A stretch of DNA of 64,000 nt from Cohnella nanjingensis (GTDB lineage: Bacteria > Bacillota > Bacilli > Paenibacillales > Paenibacillaceae), in the NCBI RefSeq assembly GCF_014212125.1, contig NZ_JACJVP010000027.1, positions 1 through 64,000 of the forward strand, given 5' to 3'. A program made the position numbers and the translations under genes. This document shows positions 56,928 to 64,000 of this stretch, in pieces. Numbering within the stretch: position 1 is the stretch's first letter; each line of letters begins with the position of its first letter. The notes below the pieces were generated by a model. It was given only the letters and a program-made list of their open reading frames with translations. It had not been told where the DNA came from and did no database searches.

Positions 56928-58297
56928 GACGAAGCTCTCCCCGCCGTCGTCCCGTCGAATTTCGCGGGATCGATCACGAACCATACGCCGCCGATGCCTT
57001 GCCCGTAAGTATCGCCGCGTTCGGCATCCTTCGCGAAGTAATAGAGCGGATAACCCTTGAAGGTCGACTGCTTCGCGCCGTCCTCTCTAACGATCTCCCC
57101 GAAGTCGGACGGCTTCAATCCGCTCGGCACGGTCGCCGCATCCGCATGGAACGCCGGCCAGTTCGCCAAGCAAGCGCCGCTGCAGACGCTGGAGCCGCTC
57201 GGATCCTTGTCGAAGTAGTACAGCGTGCGCCCTTGGGTATCCGTCAAGTAGTTGCCCAGCTTGGCGTCGGTGCCGATGGACGTCGTGTAGAACGGCTTTT
57301 TGATCAAATACCAGACGCCGCCGACGCCTTCGCCGAACGTATCGCCCGGTTTGTCTTTGACGAAATAGTAAAGCGGCCAGCCTCGATAGGTCACTTGCTT
57401 CGTTCCGTCCGCCCGAACGTGGACGCCGAAGTCCTTCGCAGCCAGTCCGTCCGCTACGATCAGCTTGTCGGCGGAGAATACCGGCCAGTTCGCCAGGCAG
57501 CCGTCCAGACACGCCTCAAGGCTGACGGTATCCTTCGTGAAGAGATACAGGGCGCGCCCTTCGCCGTCGGTCAGGAAAGTCGTCCCGTCGGCGGCCCTGC
57601 TCGCGTCGATGCGGCTTGCGGTCAGCCCTGCCGTCCGGTCCGGAGCGAGCGCGCCGGCCTTCTCCAGCTTGCGGGCCAACGTATCCTCGCCGCCCTTAGG
57701 CTTCGCTTGCAGCGCTTCCACCAGCGCGACGCCGAGATCGCGGTTGGTCAGCTCGCCGACCCCGGCGATCCGGCGAAGTCCCTGCCCGGACGCGAACGCG
57801 AGCGTATCCGCATAGGCGAAGTCCGAAGCCGACGCGTAACCGAGCGCTTCCAGCATGACTTTGTACAGCTGCTGGGCGGTGATCGGAGCGTTCGGATCGA
57901 ATCGCCCCCCGGTCGTCCCCTGCCAGCCTAGCTCGGGATGAGCCTTCAGATAGGCCAGGATCGGCTTGCCCGAGACGCCGACCGCGGATGCATCGGCGAA
58001 CGAGTCCGTGCCCGACTCGCCGAGCGCCTCCGCTTCCTTGCCGAGCAACCGGAGGTACAGGATCGCCGATTGCAGACGCGTGGCGCGTTTGTCCAGATAG
58101 GCATCGGTCACGCCGCCTCCGTCTCCCTTCAACACGCCCAGATTCGCGGCGAGTTCGGCAGACGTGGACGCTTGGATCGGCGCCACTTCCCGTGCGGCGG
58201 CGTCCTGCGTACCTCCCTCCGCATACGCCGCGAACGGCGCAATCGCCATCGCGGCGGCCGCGATCAAGCCGATGAACGCGCGAGCTCTTTTCCTCAT
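56924..58297 (-). CDS. Secreted protein with two COG4315/Lipoprotein_15-type repeat modules
   Basis: A 457-aa exported protein with a signal peptide (about residues 1-26, ending AAYAEGG). Residues 45-230 form a helical part resembling SLH-like cell-surface regions. Two repeats of the secreted-repeat (PF03640/COG4315) type follow: GRALYLFTKD...CLDGCLANWPVF...WPLYYFVKDKPGDTFGEG, and GRTLYYFDKD...CSGACLANWPAF...YPLYYFAKDAERGDTYGQG. Each has a C-x3-C pair and aromatic residues. Function is unknown; the coupled cupredoxin suggests extracellular electron transfer or copper handling. AAGGGAG precedes the ATG. Confidence 0.8.
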   Translation of the reverse strand: MRKRARAFIGLIAAAAMAIAPFAAYAEGGTQDAAAREVAPIQASTSAELAANLGVLKGDGGGVTDAYLDKRATRLQSAILYLRLLGKEAEALGESGTDSFADASAVGVSGKPILAYLKAHPELGWQGTTGGRFDPNAPITAQQLYKVMLEALGYASASDFAYADTLAFASGQGLRRIAGVGELTNRDLGVALVEALQAKPKGGEDTLARKLEKAGALAPDRTAGLTASRIDASRAADGTTFLTDGEGRALYLFTKDTVSLEACLDGCLANWPVFSADKLIVADGLAAKDFGVHVRADGTKQVTYRGWPLYYFVKDKPGDTFGEGVGGVWYLIKKPFYTTSIGTDAKLGNYLTDTQGRTLYYFDKDPSGSSVCSGACLANWPAFHADAATVPSGLKPSDFGEIVREDGAKQSTFKGYPLYYFAKDAERGDTYGQGIGGVWFVIDPAKFDGTTAGRASS

Positions 58298-58380
58298 AAC
58301 GGAAGCTCCCTTCGTGGTATGAATCGAATGCCACTGAAGGTAACGGAGCCGCGGGCGATCGGGTTTGATTCTTTCTTCAA

Positions 58381-58417
58381 AAAAATAAAAACCGTTCCTG
58401 CGTAGAAGCGGAACGGT
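58381..58417 (-). terminator. Terminator of the epimerase gene
   Basis: ACCGTTCC (58391-58398) and GGAACGGT (58410-58417) form a perfect 8-bp stem, followed on the minus strand by TTTTATTTTT. Confidence 0.8.
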
Positions 58418-58444
58418 GGAGCTGGCTGGGATTCCGGCGCGGCG

Positions 58445-59320
58445 CTACGCCTCTTGCGGCAGCTCCGAGGGGACGAACAACCGGGCGACGTCTCCACCCA
58501 GCGCATCGCGCCTCTTCAAGTCCCGCAAGAACGCCGCGAAATCGATTCGCGGCTTCCACCCCAGCACCCGCTCGGCCTCGGACAAGTCGTGCTGCTCTAC
58601 TTCTTCCGGCAGCGGAATCTCGTATTTGTCGAGCAGCGCGGCGGCGCCGGGCACCTGCTGTTCGCACCACGCGGGCCCCCGTCGGCGGAAGTCGCTCCGG
58701 ACCTGCTCGGGCATGCCGTGATCGGTATGGACGATCGTCCGGAACAATGCGAAGGCTTGCCGATCCGCGGCTTCCAAAGCCGCCAATGTCGCGGATGCGA
58801 CGTCCCGGCGGTCAACGCCGTTGCGGAGCAGTCTCGCGCCGAACTCCAGATAAGGCCTGGGGATGAATTCGTGGTAGCGGAGCATCGCGATCGAAGCGCC
58901 CGTCATTTCTTGATACGCCCGGCATAGATCTTCGCCGATCACTTTGCTCACGCCGTACACCGATCCGAAGCCGTAGGCCATGGACGATGCGTAGACGATG
59001 GATCGAACGCCCGCTCTTCGGCAAGCTTCCAGCACGTTGTACGTTCCGTCGACGTTCACGGCGAAGATCGTATCGTCGCTGACCGGCGGCTGATGGGCGC
59101 AATGCCAGGCCGCCAGATGAATGACGCCCTCCATGCCCTGTACCGCTTCCCGAACGTCCGAGCCCGTGCGCGTGTCGCAGCGCACGAATTCCGCGCGCTT
59201 CAAGCCGTCCGCGGCAGGCGGCATCACGTCGGCCATCCGGACTTGATGTCCCGCTTGAAGCAAAGCGCGGGATACGGCCTGTCCGCCGTTGCCCGAGGCT
59301 CCGGTTACAAGCACTCTCAT
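58445..59320 (-). CDS. NAD-dependent epimerase/dehydratase family protein
   Basis: A 291-aa extended short-chain dehydrogenase. The NAD-binding motif is VTGASGNGGQAV, NVDGTYNVLEACRRAG is typical of sugar epimerases, SSMAYG supplies the Ser, and YGVSK the catalytic Tyr-x3-Lys. The ATG at 59320 follows AGGAGGGA. Monocistronic, with a strong terminator. It may act on a nucleotide sugar or uronate; no specific substrate is supported. Confidence 0.87.
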   Translation of the reverse strand: MRVLVTGASGNGGQAVSRALLQAGHQVRMADVMPPAADGLKRAEFVRCDTRTGSDVREAVQGMEGVIHLAAWHCAHQPPVSDDTIFAVNVDGTYNVLEACRRAGVRSIVYASSMAYGFGSVYGVSKVIGEDLCRAYQEMTGASIAMLRYHEFIPRPYLEFGARLLRNGVDRRDVASATLAALEAADRQAFALFRTIVHTDHGMPEQVRSDFRRRGPAWCEQQVPGAAALLDKYEIPLPEEVEQHDLSEAERVLGWKPRIDFAAFLRDLKRRDALGGDVARLFVPSELPQEA

Positions 59321-59476
59321 CCCAATCCCTCCTGCCATCAAGGTTGATTCGCGCTTGCTGCATCTGAGAAGTATATTAGCCCACAATCGGAAAATTCGAT
59401 AGTACGCACATCAAGGATAGTAGGTCGATTCTTCGGACGAAGGGGCGAATCCGCCGCAAGCCGCGCGCAAACGAAC

Positions 59477-59506
59477 GATCCCCTGCGCCCGAATGCGCAG
59501 GGGATC
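59477..59506 (-). terminator. Hairpin after the third importer operon
   Basis: A perfect 12-bp stem (GATCCCCTGCGC/GCGCAGGGGATC) with a 6-base loop, 32 bases after the permease stop; the T tract is weak (GTTCGTTTG). Confidence 0.65.
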
Positions 59507-59537
59507 GAAATGGACAAGGTCTCGCCCGGACGGCCGA

Positions 59538-60488
59538 TCAGCCCTTCACGCCGCCGACCATCATGCCCTTGACGAAATATTTCTGCAAAAACGGATAGAC
59601 CATGATGATCGGCAGGGAAGCGACGATCGTCATCGTGGCCCGAATGGACAGCGGCGTGACCGTATTCTGCTGGGCTCCGCTGGCGCCGCTAATCATCCCG
59701 TCTAAACTCGAGGTTCCCGAAGTGGTGTTGGAGTTCTGCAAGATTTTCTGAAGCTCGTATTGCAGCGTGCTTAGATTGATATGCGAGGAATTGTACAAGA
59801 ACACGTCGAACCAGGAATTCCATTGGAACACGCCCGAGAACAAGGCGACCGTCGCCAGCACGGGAAGCGTCAGCGGAAGCACGATGTTGAAGAAGGAACG
59901 GAAATCTCCCGCGCCGTCGATCCGGCCGGATTCCAGAATGCTTTCCGGCAAGTTCTCGATGAAGGAGCGAATGATAATGAGGTTGAAGACGCCGATCAGT
60001 CCCGGCCAGATGTAGACCCAGAAGCTGCCGAGCAAGTGCAGGTCCCGAATGAGCAAATAGTTGGGAATGAGCCCGCCGTTGAAATACATCGTCAACACGA
60101 AGGCGATCGTGATGAATTTGCGCAGCACATAGTCTTGTCGGCTGAGCGTATATGCCACCATGGCCGAGCAGAACACCGTTGTCACCGTGCCGATCACGGT
60201 TCGCAGGACCGAGATGAGCGTGGCATGGAAGATCGTGGATTCCCTAAAAATATAGCGGTAGTTATCCAACGTCCAGACCCGCGGAAACAGGTAGATGCCT
60301 CCTTTGATCGAGTCCTGTGCGTTGTTGAGCGATACGGCCAAAATATTGATAAACGGATAAAGCGTGACGATGATCAGCAGAATCATAAAGGTGTAGTTGC
60401 AATAGTCGAAAATCCGATCGCCGGTCGAAGTTTTGATCCGGCTACTCGTCTTTCTCATCGCTCCGCTTGTCGCCGCATTGTTTTCCAA
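59538..60488 (-). CDS. LplC-like ABC sugar importer permease
   Basis: A 316-aa permease with six predicted membrane helices and the EAA-type loop LESGRIDGAGDFRSFFNIVLP. It starts at TTG with GGGGAGGG upstream. It is the last gene of a three-gene importer operon and lies 15 bases after its LplB-like partner. A Ser/Thr/Gly-rich loop (QNSNTTSGTSSLDGMISG) is inserted near the C-terminus. Confidence 0.92.
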   Translation of the reverse strand: MENNAATSGAMRKTSSRIKTSTGDRIFDYCNYTFMILLIIVTLYPFINILAVSLNNAQDSIKGGIYLFPRVWTLDNYRYIFRESTIFHATLISVLRTVIGTVTTVFCSAMVAYTLSRQDYVLRKFITIAFVLTMYFNGGLIPNYLLIRDLHLLGSFWVYIWPGLIGVFNLIIIRSFIENLPESILESGRIDGAGDFRSFFNIVLPLTLPVLATVALFSGVFQWNSWFDVFLYNSSHINLSTLQYELQKILQNSNTTSGTSSLDGMISGASGAQQNTVTPLSIRATMTIVASLPIIMVYPFLQKYFVKGMMVGGVKG

Positions 60489-60503
60489 TGAACGTCCCTC
60501 CCC

Positions 60504-61478
60504 TCAGAATAATCTCGATTCGCCGGCGCGTTTGGCGATATGGTTCGCCGCGAACAACAGCGCGAAGCTGACCACCGTCTTGAACATGCCCGCCGCGATC
60601 GAAAGGGAGAAGTTGCTCTGGGCAATGCCGTACCTCAACACGAAGATGTCGATATTCTCGGAATAGTCGACGTTCATGCCGTTGCCCAGCAAATATTGCG
60701 GCTCGAATCCCGATTCCAGCAAATACCCGATGTTCATGATCAGCAAGACGACGATTACGGACTTAATGCCCGGCAGCGTAATGTACCTCATCCGCTTGAA
60801 CCGGCTCGCGCCGTCGATCTCGGCGGCTTCGTATTGCGAGGGATCGATCGTCGTCATCGCCGCCAGATACACGATGGTGTTCCAGCCGATATCCTTCCAG
60901 ACCGAGCTCGCCCCGAAGATTCCCCAGAAGTACTCGGGAATGCCCAAGAACAGAATTTCGTTGCCCTTATCGATAAATCCTAGCCAGATGAGCATCTGAT
61001 TGAGGATGCCGTCCGGCGACAGGGTCGTTTGGATGATGCTGGCCGCGACGACCCAGGAGATAAAGTGAGGCAAATAACTGATTGTTTGGACGATTCGTTT
61101 GAATGCGACTAGCCGAATCTCGTTCAGCAATAGCGCAAGCGCGATCGCCGTCACGAAGCCGAGCACCAGATTGATGGAGCTCATCGCGAGCGTATTTCGA
61201 AGAACCCGTAGGAACCGCTCGTCGCCGAACAGAAACTTGAAATGCTCGAATCCGATCCAGGTCTGATCCCGGAATCCCAGGGCAGGCTTATAATCCTGGA
61301 AGGCGATCGTCCAGCCCCATATCGGAACGTACTTGAAGATAAACAGCCAGATCAAAAAAGGAACGGACATCAATACCAATGCCCGCTGACTTGCCAGCTT
61401 GACGAAAAACAGCCGCACTCCCTTCGGTTTTTTGTTCAACGACCGATCGGACGCCGTCAGTATCGCTTTCGTCTCCAT
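60504..61478 (-). CDS. LplB-like ABC sugar importer permease
   Basis: A 324-aa permease with six predicted membrane helices and EAA loop YEAAEIDGASRFKRMRYITLP. The ATG at 61478 is 6 bases from AAGGAGAG. It follows the binding-protein gene by 80 bases that contain a hairpin. The ATPase is not coded here. Confidence 0.92.
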   Translation of the reverse strand: METKAILTASDRSLNKKPKGVRLFFVKLASQRALVLMSVPFLIWLFIFKYVPIWGWTIAFQDYKPALGFRDQTWIGFEHFKFLFGDERFLRVLRNTLAMSSINLVLGFVTAIALALLLNEIRLVAFKRIVQTISYLPHFISWVVAASIIQTTLSPDGILNQMLIWLGFIDKGNEILFLGIPEYFWGIFGASSVWKDIGWNTIVYLAAMTTIDPSQYEAAEIDGASRFKRMRYITLPGIKSVIVVLLIMNIGYLLESGFEPQYLLGNGMNVDYSENIDIFVLRYGIAQSNFSLSIAAGMFKTVVSFALLFAANHIAKRAGESRLF

Positions 61479-61522
61479 CCTTCTCTCTCCTTCCAATGCC
61501 GACGCGTTGAACGATCGTTCAG

Positions 61523-61550
61523 GGAAGACCGGCCGTCAGACCGGCCTTCC
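61523..61550 (-). promoter_or_regulatory. Intercistronic hairpin after the third binding-protein gene
   Basis: GGAAG-a-CCGG pairs with CCGG-c-CTTCC, without a T tract, in the gap between the binding protein and the first permease. Confidence 0.55.
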
Positions 61551-61558
61551 TCGAACGG

Positions 61559-63274
61559 TTAGGATTGACCTTTAGCCGCATCGACCTTATTCTTGACTTG
61601 CTCGGTCGTCCACTTCTCGTATCCCGCCGTATCCAGCTTGCCGAATTCCTTCAGGAAGTCGTTCCAGATCGCATCGAATTTGTCCGGCGAGGCGAGCGCG
61701 AGCTTGGGGTAATACTTCTTCGTCAGTTCGTCCTTCTTCGTCTCCCACATCGCTTCCGGAGAATTGGCCTCCTTCGCGAAACCCCATGCGGGATACCAAG
61801 GCCGATCGATCGGCTTCGCGAATAGCTGCGTGTAGGTTTGAATGCCATATTTGTCTAGAATTTTTTTATCCGCTTCCGTCAGGCTCATCTGGAACACCTC
61901 GGGCTGATACCCGACGCCTTTGGCATTGCCGTCGGAGAGGGTCGAGTTGGCGCTGTAGGTCGGCCAGTTCCAGCTATAATACTTGAAGCCGAACTTCTCG
62001 TTGAACGCTTCGTCGATTTTGTCGATCTGCTCCTTCGTGCGATAGTAGCGGCCTTGTTCGTTTACTTCATACGTTTCGCCCTTGATTCCCCAGGAGACCA
62101 GGATCTGATTCTCTTCCTTCAGCATGTTGTCGAAGTACTGGATAATCCTTGCCGGGTCCTTGGCGCTGACCGTAATCCCGATCCCGCGGTTGGTGACTAA
62201 GCCTCCCAGTCCGTCGACATAAGCGTCAGGCGTATTCTCGTCGAACGTAATCGGCAGCGGGAAGTAGTTGTAGGCATCCTGCGAAGGATCCTTGCGGGCG
62301 GCGTCCTTCAGAACGTTGAGCGCGTTCTGCACCTGCCACCTCTGGTCGAAGAATCCGAGTACCTTGTGCGAGGTCAGCTTCGCGATATACTGGTCGTAAT
62401 TGTCGACGAAGGAAGCTTTATCGAGCAGCCCTTTGGCGTTCAGGCCGTTCAACGCTTGCAGCCATCTCTTCGCGGCGTCGGAAGCCGCGTAAGTCTTCGC
62501 TTCCAGCGTGTTCACGTCCACCGTGACGTTGCCGTCGTTCGGATAGCCCATGAGGTGCATCGGCGGGTTGGATGTCGCGAAGAAGCGCCAGTCGTGCGTC
62601 AGCGTGACCATGCCGGTCAGGCTCTCGTCCTTATGCTTGTTCGTGAAGTCTTCGATCAGTTTCAGGTACTGATCCAGCGTTCTGACCTTCGGATAGCCCG
62701 CCTCCTCCAGCACGCGGCGCTGAATGTAGAACGCGGCGCCCGGCTCCGGGTCCGGAACGAAGTCCCCGACTTGGGAGGATATCGGCAGGATGTATAGCTT
62801 CCCGTCCTTGGCCCTCATCTGGTCCAGATTCTTCCCGTACACCCGCTTGATGTTCGGGCCGTACTTGTCGATCAATTCGTCGAGCGGAATAAACGCGCCC
62901 GCGTTCAGCACTTCTTTTATTGCCGCGTCAGGGATCAGCACGTCCGGGTACTCGTTTGAGGCGATCATCGTGCCGATCTTCGTATTGAGGTCGCCCACCA
63001 GAAACTCGAGCTTGAAGTTCACGCCCGTCTGGTCTTCCAGCATCTTGCCGATCGTCGTCTCGTTCGTATTGCCGTCCTTGGAGCCGGCCACTCCGTTGAA
63101 GATCGTGAAAGTTACCTTGTCTTTCTTGGGTTCGGAGCTGGCGTCGCTAGACCCCGGACTGCCGGTCCCCGCCGCGGTGTCGTCGTTGTTCTTCTTGTTG
63201 CCGGAACAGGCCGTCGCAACGGAGAACAACAGGACGGCGGTGAGACCCAGCAACGCAATCTTCCTTTTTTTCAC
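61559..63274 (-). CDS. LplA-like extracellular sugar-binding lipoprotein
   Basis: A 571-aa binding protein of the large LplA type. The signal peptide ends in the lipobox SVATAC (Cys23), then a Gly/Ser/Asp linker and the mature fold (GVNFKLEFLVGDLNTKIGTMIASNEYPDVLIPD). It starts at GTG with GAGGGG upstream. The YesM-like kinase follows on its upstream side in the same orientation, so the operon is probably induced by that two-component system. Ligand unknown. Confidence 0.93.
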   Translation of the reverse strand: MKKRKIALLGLTAVLLFSVATACSGNKKNNDDTAAGTGSPGSSDASSEPKKDKVTFTIFNGVAGSKDGNTNETTIGKMLEDQTGVNFKLEFLVGDLNTKIGTMIASNEYPDVLIPDAAIKEVLNAGAFIPLDELIDKYGPNIKRVYGKNLDQMRAKDGKLYILPISSQVGDFVPDPEPGAAFYIQRRVLEEAGYPKVRTLDQYLKLIEDFTNKHKDESLTGMVTLTHDWRFFATSNPPMHLMGYPNDGNVTVDVNTLEAKTYAASDAAKRWLQALNGLNAKGLLDKASFVDNYDQYIAKLTSHKVLGFFDQRWQVQNALNVLKDAARKDPSQDAYNYFPLPITFDENTPDAYVDGLGGLVTNRGIGITVSAKDPARIIQYFDNMLKEENQILVSWGIKGETYEVNEQGRYYRTKEQIDKIDEAFNEKFGFKYYSWNWPTYSANSTLSDGNAKGVGYQPEVFQMSLTEADKKILDKYGIQTYTQLFAKPIDRPWYPAWGFAKEANSPEAMWETKKDELTKKYYPKLALASPDKFDAIWNDFLKEFGKLDTAGYEKWTTEQVKNKVDAAKGQS

Positions 63275-63376
63275 CGAATGTTTACCCCTCTCATACGTTT
63301 TCTCTTCTTTCTCCTTCAGTATAAAAGCGGTTACAACCTTCGATTACCCCTGCAACTATAGATTCTGCTTTTAAAA

Positions 63377-64000
63377 TTATACATTCGCGTTTTCTCTCGG
63401 AATTTCGAATACGATGTCAGTTCCTTCCCCAGGACGGCTGTCGACGGCAAACCGGAATCGATCCCCATAGAGGAGCTTAGCCCGATAGATCACGTTCTGA
63501 ATACCGATTCTCTCGCCCATCGTCCCCTCCATGCCGAGGTAGCCATAGATCTTATCCACCTGCTCTTCGCTCATCCCGACTCCGTTGTCGCGAACGGAAA
63601 ACCGCAAGATTTCCTTCGTCACGGCTATCCGGATCTCCATTCGCCCGCCCTGCTTCATAGGCTCGATACCGTGCATGCTCGCGTTCTCTACGAAGGGGAG
63701 GAACAGCATTTTGGGAATCTCGCAACCATACGCTTCCGGGTCGACGTCGATCCGATAGTTCAGGCGGTCCTCGAATCGATACTTCTGAATATCCAGGAAG
63801 CAGACGATGAACTCCAATTCTTCGTTCACCGTGATCCGGTCCTTGTTCCAGGTCAGCGAGCTGCGGAAGATTTTGGCCATGCTGTGGATGATGCCGGCGG
63901 TCTGCCGCTCGTCTTTGAGCAGGCTGCGCATTCGGATCGTCTCCAGCGCATTAAACAGGAAATGCGGATTGATCTGGCTTTGCAGCGCGTTGAGCTGGGC
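63377..64000 (-). CDS. YesM-like sensor histidine kinase (partial, 3' part)
   Basis: The window ends inside this gene; at least 208 C-terminal codons are present. The phospho-accepting His lies in LQSQINPHFLFNALETIRM (His_kinase family, LytS/YesM type), and the ATPase domain has MLFLPFVENASMHGIEPM (N box), VRDNGVGMSE (G1) and RIGIQNVIYRAKLLYG. The missing N-terminus should hold membrane helices and a HAMP domain. Its YesN-type AraC response regulator is expected outside the window. It likely senses a sugar for the importer at 59.5-63.3 kb. Confidence 0.93.
   Translation of the reverse strand, partial: AQLNALQSQINPHFLFNALETIRMRSLLKDERQTAGIIHSMAKIFRSSLTWNKDRITVNEELEFIVCFLDIQKYRFEDRLNYRIDVDPEAYGCEIPKMLFLPFVENASMHGIEPMKQGGRMEIRIAVTKEILRFSVRDNGVGMSEEQVDKIYGYLGMEGTMGERIGIQNVIYRAKLLYGDRFRFAVDSRPGEGTDIVFEIPRENANV

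Overview
The window looks like chromosomal DNA from a high-G+C member of the Paenibacillaceae (Paenibacillus or Cohnella type). The grounds are Gram-positive Shine-Dalgarno sites (AAGGAGG-like, with several GTG/TTG starts), CUT1 ABC sugar importers without their own ATPase, several LacI-type regulators, a YesM-type sensor kinase and B. subtilis-like inositol genes. Nearly all genes lie on the minus strand. Long plus-strand open frames opposite them are composition shadows. No rRNA, tRNA, transposase or CRISPR array was seen.

Layout. 1-9 kb: TetR regulator, THUMP-type RNA methyltransferase, MsrA-MsrB fusion, a 35-aa toxin-like membrane peptide, a VOC protein, a GH127 enzyme divergent from an AraC regulator, and several repeat tracts. 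9-24 kb: a carbohydrate locus with LacI, an unassigned 674-aa protein, a zinc dehydrogenase, a DUF6259 protein, a CUT1 importer (two permeases and a binding protein), a DUF4185/GH183 protein, a DUF2961/GH172 protein, a ribulokinase-like FGGY kinase and a second LacI. 24.5-26.5 kb: an A+T-richer patch with MarR, a 5'-truncated TetR remnant, a shortened RidA remnant and a GNAT acetyltransferase. 26.7-37.3 kb: one gene string with an LplB-like permease, binding protein, LplC-like permease, PHP phosphoesterase, LacI, PfkB kinase, GH4, metallophosphoesterase and leucyl aminopeptidase. 37.5-45.1 kb: aldo/keto reductase, TIM-barrel isomerase, MgtC-like protein, GH38 and GH125 alpha-mannosidases and a glycerophosphodiesterase-like protein. 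45.7-54.0 kb: inositol catabolism in the order iolD-E-C-A-G-B followed by LacI. 54.2-58.3 kb: a 52-bp tandem repeat, an anti-sigma/ECF sigma pair, a cupredoxin lipoprotein and a secreted redox-type repeat protein. 58.4-64 kb: an epimerase, a third CUT1 importer and the 3' part of a YesM-like kinase.

How the parts may work together. GH172 with GH183 points to D-arabinan. GH125 with GH38 points to alpha-mannan. Three phosphoesterase-type proteins and a full inositol operon would handle a phosphoinositol end group. Together these are the building blocks of mycobacterial lipoarabinomannan or phosphatidylinositol mannosides. That the window encodes use of such a glycan is inference, not shown. It is partly supported by operator-like palindromes shared between units: TCTGGTA-N4-TACCAGA links the 37-28 kb and 45-37 kb units, TAAGCGCTTA-like sites precede those two and iolD, and TGCAATCGATTGCA precedes both the kinase and GH172.
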